Shown: positions 56,619 through 64,000 of the stretch, one piece after another
How the letters are laid out: each line of letters starts with the position of its first letter
Numbering within the stretch: position 1 is the first letter of the stretch
NCBI GenBank assembly: GCA_963781345.1
Contig: CAWAFQ010000005.1
Coordinates: forward strand, 1 to 64,000
Direction of reading: 5' to 3'
Length of the DNA: 64,000 nucleotides
From: JBBRHQ01 sp963781345
Lineage (GTDB): Bacteria; Actinomycetota; Thermoleophilia; Solirubrobacterales; 70-9
Notes under the pieces: model-generated
Told to the model about the DNA's origin: nothing
Seen by the model: only the letters and a program-made list of their open reading frames with translations
The model's database searches: none
Translations under genes and position numbers: made by a program

Positions 56619-56699
56619 TCGCCGTGGCGGGCTTTCCTTCGAATAGCGGAGGCCCGATTCGTCTCTCGCGGTGACGCACGGATGGTCGAGCGGATGACT
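56619..56699. repeat. Dispersed repeat, copy 1
   Basis: The segment starting TCGCCGTGGCGGGCTTT, containing AATAGCGG, GGCCCGATTCGT and TCTCGCG, and ending ACGGAT.GTCGAGCG recurs at 58075-58155 in the same orientation with roughly 80 percent identity. It occupies the place of the lost 5' half of the DsbA-like gene. Family unknown. Confidence 0.6.
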
Positions 56700-56732
56700 G
56701 CCTGAGCGCCGCCGAGTGCATGAGGCTCGGAC

Positions 56733-57809
56733 CTAAGCGGTCGCGACCACGACCGGAACCCGCTGCACCTCGTTATTCGCGTAGCCACCGAGGTTCCAGG
56801 CGGCCTCGAGCGGCTGCACATTGCCGGTGCTATCCGTGGCTCGGCAGCAGAGCTCATAGACACCGGGCTCTCGGGGTTCCCACTCCCACTCCCATGAGCG
56901 CCACGCCCACCTCGAGGGCTGCCGGCCGAGCTGCGCGCTGCTCCAGCTCGACCCACCGTCGTAGCTCACGTCGACGCGTTCAACTGCCCCCAAGCCCGAC
57001 CAGGCGCGGCCGCGCAGGGTGCAGGGACCAGGCGCCAGATTTCGCACGCGGGTGGCGAAGTCGGGGATCCCCGGCGGGGCCATCAGTGAACGCGGGAGCA
57101 TCCGCGAGACCGGCAGGCCCTGCTCCTCCGGCGTCTGGCGAAGACGGTAGCTGTGGGCCTGCTGGTAGCCGCCGAACGGCGTCTCGAGCAGGGTGATCCG
57201 CTCGAGCCACTTCACGCTCGCCATCCCGTAGGTTCCGGGCACCACCAGCCGCAATGGAAAGCCGTGCTGGGGCGGCAATGGCTGGCCGTTCATGGCGTAG
57301 GCCAGGAGCACCTCTTCGGAGAGTGCGTGGTCGAGCGGCAGGCTGCGCTCGTAGCTCTGCTGCTCCCCGCCCTCGACCCCGCGGTCGAGACCCCGGAAGA
57401 GCACCTCGACCACGCCGCTTTTCACCCCGGCCTCCTCGAGCAGGCCGCGCAGCGGCGTGCCCGTCCACTCGGCCGTCCCCACCGCCTCCAGCAGCCACGG
57501 CTGGCTTATCGGCCGCGGTGACAGGCCTGCGCGACCATTTCCCGCGCACTCCATCGTCACCGCGAAGCTCACCGCGGGCCGGGCGCAGATCTCGTCAAGC
57601 GACAACGACAGCTCTTGGCCCACACAGCCCCCAACGCTGAGTCGCCAGTCGGCGGGATCGACCACCGGGATGTCGTAGTGGACCAGCAGGTAGTGCAGTC
57701 CGACCGGCGTCACGTCGTAAGTGAGAGCCTCGAGAGGAAGCCCGTGGTTGCGGGTCGCCAAGCGCAATTCAGCCGGAGTGATCTGCTCCGACGGCTCCAC
57801 GCCGGGCAA
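56733..57809 (-). CDS. Sulfite-oxidase-like molybdopterin enzyme
   Basis: 358 aa of the sulfite oxidase family. The Moco-binding cysteine is C88 in TMECAGNGR. GTPLRGLLEEAG, GFPLRLVVPGTYGMASVKWLERI and the C-terminal Ig-like dimerisation domain (VDVSYDGGSSWSSAQLG, then WEWEPREPGVYELCCRATD) are all present. There is no haem domain and no Tat signal, so the enzyme is predicted to be cytoplasmic, like several actinobacterial homologues. Start is TTG 57809 or GTG 57800. The electron acceptor is unknown. Confidence 0.88.
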   Translation of the reverse strand: MPGVEPSEQITPAELRLATRNHGLPLEALTYDVTPVGLHYLLVHYDIPVVDPADWRLSVGGCVGQELSLSLDEICARPAVSFAVTMECAGNGRAGLSPRPISQPWLLEAVGTAEWTGTPLRGLLEEAGVKSGVVEVLFRGLDRGVEGGEQQSYERSLPLDHALSEEVLLAYAMNGQPLPPQHGFPLRLVVPGTYGMASVKWLERITLLETPFGGYQQAHSYRLRQTPEEQGLPVSRMLPRSLMAPPGIPDFATRVRNLAPGPCTLRGRAWSGLGAVERVDVSYDGGSSWSSAQLGRQPSRWAWRSWEWEWEPREPGVYELCCRATDSTGNVQPLEAAWNLGGYANNEVQRVPVVVATA

Positions 57810-57923
57810 CCTTGACCGAGCCTCTGTCGATTCGCTTGCCGTTTGCCGATCATAGGCGCTGGTCGGCGCCGATCTCGGCCGGCCCCGAGACTGAGGACGT
57901 CCATTGGTGGTCGCGACGACCCG

Positions 57924-57968
57924 TGCCCGGCGGGATTCGGACCCGCGACCTCCGGGTTATGAGATCGC
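57924..57968 (-). other. 3' half of a tRNA(Met, CAU)
   Basis: Minus strand: CTCATAA (57963-57957), CCCGG stem side, AGGTCG, then GCGGGTCCGAATCCCGC (T-arm) and CGGGCA acceptor strand. On the 5' side the anticodon stem is mismatched (GCGAT), and D-arm and 5' acceptor strand are missing. Identity that begins at the anticodon loop and runs to the tRNA end is typical of attachment-site halves left by integrative elements. No CCA is encoded. Confidence 0.6.
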
Positions 57969-58074
57969 CCCCCGACGGGGCATCCGGCCGCTGGCGGAGG
58001 CGGGGTAGGGGAACGCCTCCCACAAGGCTCGCCTTCCAAGGGTCACCTTCCTGACCTCCGGCTGGCCGATCAAG

Positions 58075-58155
58075 TCGCCGTGGCGGGCTTTTCGGCCAAT
58101 AGCGGGGCCCGATTCGTATCTCGCGACCACCCACGGATCGTCGAGCGAGCGGTCA
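58075..58155. repeat. Dispersed repeat, copy 2
   Basis: Partner of 56619-56699 (TCGCCGTGGCGGGCTTTTCGG, GGGCCCGATTCGT, TCTCGCGA and CACGGATCGTCGAGCGAG). It lies about 110 bp from the tRNA half. The two copies flank the sulfite oxidase gene. The remaining non-coding sequence between 57968 and 58239 shows no other feature. Confidence 0.6.
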
Positions 58156-58239
58156 CCGGACTTCCCGGCCCAGCGTTTCGACCCGGATAGCCTCCCAACG
58201 CGGGGTGGCTCGGGCGCGAGATCCCGTAGGCTCCAATCT

Positions 58240-59498
58240 GTGTCCGGGGGGGCGAGATCAGGGTCGCAACGCCTGAGGGGAGGGGGAGCGCTCGCGCCGG
58301 CGCTGGTGGTTGTGCTGCTGGCGCTGGTCGCGCCGACCGGCGCCACGGCCTCGTCGGTGGGGCTCGAGGGCGAGGGCGAGGGCCAGCACTTCGTCTACAA
58401 GGCCGCCCCGGGGAGCGAAATGAGCTGTCCATCAAGCAGGCTGCGGTCACCACCCTGTTCGATCCGGGCGCGAAGATCGATCCGGGGCAGGCTTGCCGGC
58501 GGGTGGCCGTGCACCGAGTCCGCTGCACCTCTCCCGGGCCCACCTACTTCGCTGTGGAGGTGAGACTGGGCGATCGCCACGACACCTCCACCTCGACCGG
58601 AAACGTGTACTACCTGCTGCTTGACGGCGGCGACGGCGGGGACGTGCTCAGCGGGGGACCGAACAACGACCTGATCGGCGGCGGGAAGGGCGCCGACCGG
58701 ATCGACGCGCTCGGCGGCGACTACGACACCCTCACCTACGGTGGCCGAGCCGAAAGGGTCAGCGTGACCCTGGGCGACGGGCTCAGGAATGACGGCGGCA
58801 GGCTCGACGGCGATCGACGTGACCTGATCATGAACTTCGAGAACGTCACCGGTGGCAAGGGCAACGACAAGCTGTGGGGCGATGCGCGGCCGAACGTGAT
58901 CGACGGCCGTCAGGGCGATGACAGCATCTTGGGCGGCGACGAGGCCGACCCCGACGCCGGCGATGACCTCGTCGGCGGACCGGGCGATGACAGCATGCTC
59001 GGCGGCGCCGGCTCCGAGGACTTCGATGGTGGTACGGGCGACGACGTGATGCGCGGTGGTAGCTCCTACGACTTCTTCAGGGACGAGGGGACCACGCGGA
59101 ACGGTGCCGACGTGATCGACGCCGGCGGTGACAGCGGGGACATCGCCACGTTCGAGTACCGCACGAAACCAGTACAGATGTCACTGGATGGGCTCGCCAA
59201 CGACGGCGAGTGCACGGACGCCACCTGCACGGCGAGCGCCGAGGGAGACAACATCACCGGGGTCGACCGGATGGTCGGCGGGGCGGCGGGCGACCTGCTG
59301 ATCGGCACCGACGGCTCCGAGCTCATCATCCCGGGCGCGGGGCCGGACCGCGTCACGGCGCTCGGGGGCAACGACTTCATCTACCTCGACGACGACGGCT
59401 TCCTTGACACGGTCGACTGCGGACTCGGCAACGACACGGTCTCGGGAGCCGACACGTTCATCACAGTATTCGACAACCTCAGCAACTGCGCGCCCTGA
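58240..59498 (+). CDS. Secreted RTX-like calcium-binding repeat protein (frameshifted)
   Basis: GTG start and signal sequence APALVVVLLALVAPTGATA. A G is missing in the G4 run at 58410-58413; after it the frame reads ELSIKQAAVTTLFDPG. The C-terminal two thirds consist of nonapeptide-like repeats (GGDGGDVLSGG, GGKGNDKLWGD, GGPGDDSMLGG, GGTGDDVMRGG), which bind Ca2+ in beta-roll form. Corrected about 418 aa. Three Cys pairs near the end suggest disulfides. Role probably structural or adhesive on the cell surface. Confidence 0.8.
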
Positions 59499-59526
59499 AC
59501 GACGAGTCGAAGGGGCTTAGGCGCCA

Positions 59527-59551
59527 GAAACCGGCTTTCTAAGCGGGTTTC
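59527..59551. terminator. Hairpin between the convergent RTX-like and propeller genes
   Basis: GAAACCG (59527-59533) pairs with CGGGTTTC (59544-59551) with one bulged base, over a 10-nt loop, 30 bp behind the RTX-like gene. The rest of 59499-59690 contains a frame ending APTTRKPA on the minus strand that I cannot identify. Confidence 0.4.
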
Positions 59552-59690
59552 CGAGTAGTCGGGGCGTCCGACTTCAAGGCGTCGCAGTATCGCTCAACGC
59601 CGCTTGCGATAGCGGGTCTTCGGCGAAGCGCGGTGTGGCCTGCCCCGTGCTTCGCGGCGCGACTGCCACTCAGCGGCTCCGCCTGCGGTT

Positions 59691-61034
59691 CTACTTCAGC
59701 TTCGGCTTGACCGTCTTCCTGGCCGTCCGGGTGTGTCCGGCCGGGTCCTTGACCTCGGCGGTCAGGCGGAGCGACAGCTTGTGCTTGCGTCTCAGGAGCC
59801 GCTGCAGCGTCTTCGGCAGCTTCAGCTTGACCGTCTTCTTGGCGCGAGCGCCGACCCTGAAGCGCTCGGCCTTGAGCTTGACCCGCTCGCGCTTTGAGAG
59901 CGGGACCTTTCCGGACGTCTGGCCCGAGAGCTTGCCCGTGATCGCGAAGCCGTTGTTGTTGGCAACCAGGATCTTGAGCGGGCCGCTGGCTGGGATCCGG
60001 CCGGCGGTGAGCCTGAGCGTCACCAGGGTCTTTGCACCGAAACCGAGTGGCCCGCCACCACCACCCGGAGGCTGAGGGGCCGCCACGCCCGTAACGCGAG
60101 CGACCTTCTTGGCGGTCTCGAGGCCCACCCACAGTGTGTCACCAGGACCCTTGGTGATCTGGCGCGGGCCGGCGCTGGCGCTGAACCCGGTTAGCGTCGT
60201 CTGCTGGCCATCGGGCGTGAACCGCACCAAGTCGTTTCCCCCGAAGCGAGCGATCCAGTAGGCGGCGTCGTTCCCAAAGACGATGCCGGTGGGGTCGCCG
60301 CTGCCGCCGGAGACCACGCTCCTTTGCGCCGTGCCGGCGGGGGTGATCCGCCCGATCTCCTCCGGCTGCACGATCGGATCAGTGAAGCCGATCTGGGTGC
60401 CAGGCCCGGCGGCGACCTGCATCGGTCCGCCGCTGGGGTCGGTGTCGTAGTAGGTCGGTGCCCCGGCGGTCGTGAAGCTGGCGATCCGCTGCCCGCCGAA
60501 GTCCGCGACCCAGAGCTGGCCGTCGTTACCGGGGGCGATGCCGCGGGCGCCGCCGAGTACGGCGTCGAAGTGCGTGTATCCGCTCGGATTGCCCGGCGGG
60601 ATCTTGATCACGAACGTGTCACTCGCCGTCCACAGGTTGTTATCCGGCCCCGTCGTGATCGCCTGGGGGGTGCCGATCTGCGTGATCGTGGTTGCCACAC
60701 CCACGGTGGGATCACTTGGAGAGACCTTCACTACCTGGTTGGTCCCCGTGACCCACAGGTTGCCGTCCGGCCCGGTCGTGATGCCAATCGGATTGACGAG
60801 ATTTGACGTCGCGTACTCGGTAACGGCTCCGTCGGGGGTGACCTTGGCGAGCTTGGCGCTGTCCAGCACCACCCAGATGTTCCCGTCGGGACCCTCGGTG
60901 AGGTGCTTCGGCCCTCCGCTGAGCGTGCCGACAGTGGGGAACTCCCCGCTGATCGCCGGGTCCGCGAACGCCGTGGCGGGGGCGAGGGCGAGCAGGGCGA
61001 GCAGGGCGGGGAGAGCGGGGAGGAGACGGCGCAT
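59691..61034 (-). CDS. Secreted Vgb/NHL-type beta-propeller protein
   Basis: 447 aa with a signal peptide (LLPALPALLALLALAPATAFA). Repeats of the streptogramin-lyase type: GPDGNIWVVLD, GPDGNLWVTG, GPDNNLWTASD, GNDGQLWVAD and GPGDTLWVGLE. After about residue 325 a Pro/Gly linker leads to a basic, Lys/Arg-rich beta domain (RVKLKAERFRVGARAKKTVKLKL). The active His of true virginiamycin lyases is not evident, so a binding role is more likely. Confidence 0.85.
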   Translation of the reverse strand: MRRLLPALPALLALLALAPATAFADPAISGEFPTVGTLSGGPKHLTEGPDGNIWVVLDSAKLAKVTPDGAVTEYATSNLVNPIGITTGPDGNLWVTGTNQVVKVSPSDPTVGVATTITQIGTPQAITTGPDNNLWTASDTFVIKIPPGNPSGYTHFDAVLGGARGIAPGNDGQLWVADFGGQRIASFTTAGAPTYYDTDPSGGPMQVAAGPGTQIGFTDPIVQPEEIGRITPAGTAQRSVVSGGSGDPTGIVFGNDAAYWIARFGGNDLVRFTPDGQQTTLTGFSASAGPRQITKGPGDTLWVGLETAKKVARVTGVAAPQPPGGGGGPLGFGAKTLVTLRLTAGRIPASGPLKILVANNNGFAITGKLSGQTSGKVPLSKRERVKLKAERFRVGARAKKTVKLKLPKTLQRLLRRKHKLSLRLTAEVKDPAGHTRTARKTVKPKLK

Positions 61035-61337
61035 GAATTCCTGCCTTTCGTGCGATCGGGCGGCCGGGTGGCTGCCATAACCGATAACCGTTCTGGTCTC
61101 CAGAGCTTACGTCTCCAGGCCGCTTTCCGGGAGAGTCCACGGACCCCGTCGTAAACGGGCCGAGCCGATCCGACGAGTGCTTCACGCGACATATCGAGGG
61201 CTGCTTCGATCCCCGATACTGCCGCGCCTTGAGCCTGAAGGTGTGCCTGCCCACCTTCAGGTGCGTGTCCCTCGCCCTGCCCGGGTTTTCGCGCGCGCGA
61301 CCGCGTTGCTCGGGATCGTGCCACCGGGGCGGTCGTG
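61035..61337. other. Intergenic region between two propeller genes
   Basis: It includes an ACCTTCAGG-rich dyad (CCTGAAGGTGTGCCTGCCCACCTTCAGG, arms CCTGAAGGT and ACCTTCAGG, near 61234-61261), probably the terminator or promoter-proximal operator of one of the flanking genes. A minus-strand frame there (KVGRHTFRLKARQY) looks like the end of a beta domain and could be a gene remnant. Confidence 0.4.
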
Positions 61338-62267
61338 CTAGGGGCGGATCCCCCAGCCGGTGGGATAACTGCTGGACTCGTTCGGCGTCAGGCGATGCTG
61401 GCGGGAGCCGTCGACGTTCATCACGAACACCTCGAAGTTGCCGCCGACGCTCCGCTTGCTCGAGAAGACGATCTTCTTGCCGCTCGGGGAGAACTTGGCG
61501 TTGGCGCTTTGTACAGCTGGGCTGGTGAGCGGCTTTGCGTGGGTGCCATCGACCCGCGATATGAAGATCATCTGGTTGCCCATGCTGATCGTGCGGTCGA
61601 ACACCATCCTGCGGCCGTTCGGGGAGATGTCGGGGTACTCGTCATAGGCGGTGGAGTTGGTCAGCCGGCGGATGTGAGTGCCGTCGCGGCGCATCATGTA
61701 GATGTGGCCGTCGTTGTAACCGGAGAAGAAGATTCTCCTTCCGCTCGGGGTGAACGCGGGGCCATCCTGCTCAAGACCGTTCAGCTTCACCGGATGCTCG
61801 TTGCTGCCGTCGGCGTCCATCACCCAGATCTGGCGGCTCCCGCTGCGATCGCTGACGAAGGCGATCTTCTTCCCGTTCGGGGACCAGGCCGGTTCGTAGT
61901 CACGGCCCGCAGCACTGGTGATGGGGTGCTGGCCGGAACCGTCTGCGCGCATCAGCAACACGTCGGTCTCGCCCGGTGCCAGCGTCTGGTGGTAGACGAT
62001 CTCCCTTGCGTCGGGGGAGAGCGTTGCCCAATCGTCGTAGAGGTCGTTATCGGTCAGCTGTTTGACGCCGGTGCCATCCGGCTTCATCGAGTAGATCTCA
62101 TAGGAGCGCCCGTCGCGATCGCTCTGGAAGAGGATGCGCCCGTCCTTGCCCGGAAAGGCGGCCGGTGCGGGGGGCGGGGAAGCGAGAACTGCGATCGCGA
62201 GGCAGAGCAGAATGAGCAGCGCGCCGATGCCTGCGATCGCCACTGCTTTGGTCGAGCTTGCTCTCAC
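61338..62267 (-). CDS. Membrane-anchored TolB-like beta-propeller (PD40 repeats)
   Basis: 309 aa from GTG 62267 (a longer frame exists but is not coding-like). One N-terminal membrane helix (AIAGIGALLILLCLAIAVLA), then PD40 blades: ILFQSDRDG, WATLSPDAREIVY, EPAWSPNGKKIAFVSD, PDISPNGRRMVFD and AKFSPSGKKIVFSS. Similar in design to the protein at 49902. The outer-face propeller probably binds a protein or glycan ligand. Confidence 0.83.
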   Translation of the reverse strand: MRASSTKAVAIAGIGALLILLCLAIAVLASPPPAPAAFPGKDGRILFQSDRDGRSYEIYSMKPDGTGVKQLTDNDLYDDWATLSPDAREIVYHQTLAPGETDVLLMRADGSGQHPITSAAGRDYEPAWSPNGKKIAFVSDRSGSRQIWVMDADGSNEHPVKLNGLEQDGPAFTPSGRRIFFSGYNDGHIYMMRRDGTHIRRLTNSTAYDEYPDISPNGRRMVFDRTISMGNQMIFISRVDGTHAKPLTSPAVQSANAKFSPSGKKIVFSSKRSVGGNFEVFVMNVDGSRQHRLTPNESSSYPTGWGIRP

Positions 62268-62453
62268 CCCTTGCAATCCCAAGGACTGGACTATAGAGCC
62301 GGCCCGGCATGTCGACCATCGGGCTCGCCTGAGAGTTCGCTTGATGCCGCTCATGGCCGCGGGCGCCTCCACACTCGGAGTAGGTCGGCTCGCGACTGCT
62401 ACCGTTGAGCTGTCGGGTTGGCCAATTCGCCACCCGGAAAGGCTCCGTTTCAT

Positions 62454-62666
62454 TCCTTCGTGTGCCGTTCGGCGCCCAGGGGCCCGCTGGATCTCCCCTT
62501 AGACGCTGAAAAGGAGCGCACAACATCACTTCACTTGCCGATCTCGGTATCTCCAAGTCGATGGCGGGCGCGCCTGCGCGCCGCGACGTAAGCAAGTCCT
62601 TCCCCGTACGGCAGCTGGTCGTGCGCGGCGCGCTCGCCGGCCACGGACCGAGGTAGGGATCTGTCG
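62454..62666. other. Intergenic region between divergent genes
   Basis: About 200 bp of mo­derate complexity between the propeller and the DMT transporter. It holds the likely promoters of both. No consensus -35/-10 pair, repeat or RNA structure stands out. Confidence 0.25.
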
Positions 62667-63551
62667 ATGGAGTCAGTCCAGACCGGTATCGCGCTGGCGC
62701 TCGTCGCCGCCCTCATGGCCAACCTGGCGAGTCTGCTCAAGCACCGAGGCTGCCAGCGCGTCGCGCCCGTCCACATCCGGCGGCCGTTGCACAGCGCCCG
62801 TGGACTCGCCCGATCGCGTTGGTTCGCGGCCGGCTGGGGACTTGCCGCCGCGGCTTGGCTGGTCCACGTCGCCGCTCTCTCGATGGCGCCGATCTCCCTC
62901 GTGCAAGCGGTGCTCGCCGGCGGCGCCGTCACCCTGGCGGTGATGTCGCAGCGGCTCTTCGGCGACCCGGTCGAGCGGCGCCAGTGGCTGGCTCTGTTGC
63001 TGGGCGGCCTCGGCCTCGCGCTGCTAGCGGTGACGATGCCGCAGTTCAGCGGCAGCCACTCTGGGTTCGCCTTGGCCCCGATCCTCGGCTTTGAGGGAGG
63101 GCTGGGACTGGTGGCGATTGCACTGGCGCTCGGGCATCACTCTGAACGCCTCTCTGAACGGCGCGGCATCCTCCTAGCGTCCCTCGCAGGCACCCTGTTC
63201 GCCCTTGCCGGAGTGGCGATCAAGGGGCTGACCGGAGCCGACGGAGTCGGCGCCCCGATCGTTGTCTCCTGGGTGATGATCATCGTGGTCTGCGGCGTCC
63301 TCGCCCAATACACAGCGGTCGCGGCACTTCAGCGCGGCGGCGCCATCGAGACGATTGGATTGATGGGGCTCGTCGCCAACGCGATCCAGATCGCCGGGGG
63401 CTTCCTCGTCTTCGGCGACCCTCTATCCGCCGATCCAGCCGGCATCGTCCTTCAAGGGAGCGCCTTCGCGATGGTCTGCCTATCGGCGCTCCTGCTTCCA
63501 ACGCAGGCGAGGCCAGCGACGGGCCCCGCGCCCCGGCTGCTCGCGCCGTAG
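62667..63551 (+). CDS. DMT-superfamily membrane protein
   Basis: 294 aa with nine to ten hydrophobic helices (GIALALVAALMANLASLL, WLALLLGGLGLALLAVTMP, ILLASLAGTLFALAGVAIKG, IETIGLMGLVANAIQIAGGF). The two-fold repeat and short loops fit the drug/metabolite transporter or NIPA-like group. No substrate-specific motif can be named. Its 3' end overlaps the Fic remnant on the other strand. Confidence 0.75.
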   Translation: MESVQTGIALALVAALMANLASLLKHRGCQRVAPVHIRRPLHSARGLARSRWFAAGWGLAAAAWLVHVAALSMAPISLVQAVLAGGAVTLAVMSQRLFGDPVERRQWLALLLGGLGLALLAVTMPQFSGSHSGFALAPILGFEGGLGLVAIALALGHHSERLSERRGILLASLAGTLFALAGVAIKGLTGADGVGAPIVVSWVMIIVVCGVLAQYTAVAALQRGGAIETIGLMGLVANAIQIAGGFLVFGDPLSADPAGIVLQGSAFAMVCLSALLLPTQARPATGPAPRLLAP

Positions 63552-63908
63552 TCTCCGCGGCTGACTGAGCCGGCCGGGTGGGATCGACCTGACAGCCGCT
63601 GAATTGATGGATGCCGCCAATGCGCTCTCGAGTATCGAGAGAACACGCTCGCAGATAGACAGTCGGCCGTAACTTCGCCCAGTGATCTCTTGAAGAAGGC
63701 CCAGCCGCTCGAGCCTGCTCACGGCGCTGTTCGCCGCTTGGCAGGTGACCCCATAGTGCTGAGCGGCCCAAGTCGGCGTTAACGCCGGAAACCCGATCAG
63801 ATCAGATGCAATCGACGCCGCGACGCCTCTAACACGCTCAGTTCGGATGCGATCGATTACGTCACGCTGAAACGCCCGAAGGGTCTCGACGACCCAAGCT
63901 CCGCCGGC
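63480..63908 (-). pseudogene. Fic-family protein, C-terminal winged-helix remnant
   Basis: From just after TGA 63911-63909 the frame reads WVVETLRAFQRDVIDRI, then LTPTWAAQHYGVTCQAANSAV and SRLERLGLLQEITGRSYGRL, the HTH end of Fic-type AMPylators. The catalytic HPFxxGNGR half and any start codon are missing. The reading continues to 63480, antisense to the DMT gene. A decayed toxin-type gene is the likeliest reading. Confidence 0.65.
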
Positions 63909-64000
63909 TCAAGGCGCGGAGCGCACGAATCCGTCCACGAAGCAGTCGTCATTGGTCCCAAAGCCGTCAAGCGACTCATAGACCTGGAAGTCGAACCGGA
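63909..64000 (-). CDS. 3' end of an unidentified gene (partial)
   Basis: Twenty-nine codons, RFDFQVYESLDGFGTNDDC through GFVRSAP, end at TGA 63911-63909. The start lies outside the window. The two closely placed acidic residues and the lone Cys give no family. Confidence 0.5.
   Translation of the reverse strand, partial: RFDFQVYESLDGFGTNDDCFVDGFVRSAP

Noticed and set aside
57924..57990. Complete tRNA-Met gene
   Set aside because: Only the 3' half fits; there is no D-arm, and the 5' anticodon-stem side does not pair.

Overview
The window is about 64 kb of very GC-rich, gene-dense DNA with strong G/C third-position bias. Gene content points to an actinobacterium, most likely class Thermoleophilia (Solirubrobacterales-like): secreted lytic enzymes with split LytM domains, a MerR-cyclase fusion ahead of tilS-hpt-ftsH, a galE2/acyltransferase pair like mycobacterial Rv0501-Rv0502, a deazaflavin-dependent nitroreductase-family protein and many ribbon-helix-helix/PIN toxin-antitoxin modules. 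This placement is inferred from gene content and not from a marker search.

Layout. 1-5.8 kb: a minus-strand operon (MerR-cyclase, tilS, hpt, ftsH) behind a consensus promoter and a 300-nt leader that carries a coding-like frame broken by two amber codons. 5.9-13 kb: SCP2-like protein, the amtB-glnK ammonium module, an M14 carboxypeptidase, an epimerase/acyltransferase pair, and two small coiled-coil proteins around a nucleoside-phosphorylase-like gene. 13-21 kb: plus-strand genes for a multidomain peptidoglycan hydrolase with a structured leader, an unknown protein, an HD-GYP membrane protein, two secreted paralogues and a monoacylglycerol lipase. 21-34.7 kb: metabolism and transport (LysR, SnoaL-HAD fusion, sirtuin, 3-hydroxyacyl-CoA dehydrogenase/enoyl-CoA hydratase fusion, P-type ATPase, GNAT, FKBP, metallophosphoesterase). 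31.8-49.9 kb: an accessory stretch with at least six toxin-antitoxin modules, two unknown genes in tandem (35.4-37.2 kb), toxin debris and an initiator-tRNA fragment. 44-64 kb: mostly secreted proteins (Vps62-like lipoprotein, dipeptidase, SGNH esterase, beta-propellers, M43 protease, GH31, RTX-repeat protein), interspersed with decayed genes, a half tRNA and a dispersed repeat. The right edge carries a Fic remnant and the 3' end of another gene.

A global feature is the large number of single-base frameshifts: ftsH, P-type ATPase (2), FKBP, several antitoxins, dipeptidase, a 50.9-kb small gene, GH31 (3) and the RTX protein. Several fall in short homopolymers of otherwise well-conserved genes, including essential ftsH, so uncorrected assembly errors are the simplest reading; in the toxin-antitoxin area real decay is equally possible. 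Coordinates of such genes span the whole reconstructed gene.

No CRISPR array, rRNA operon, complete tRNA, transposase or integrase was recognised.
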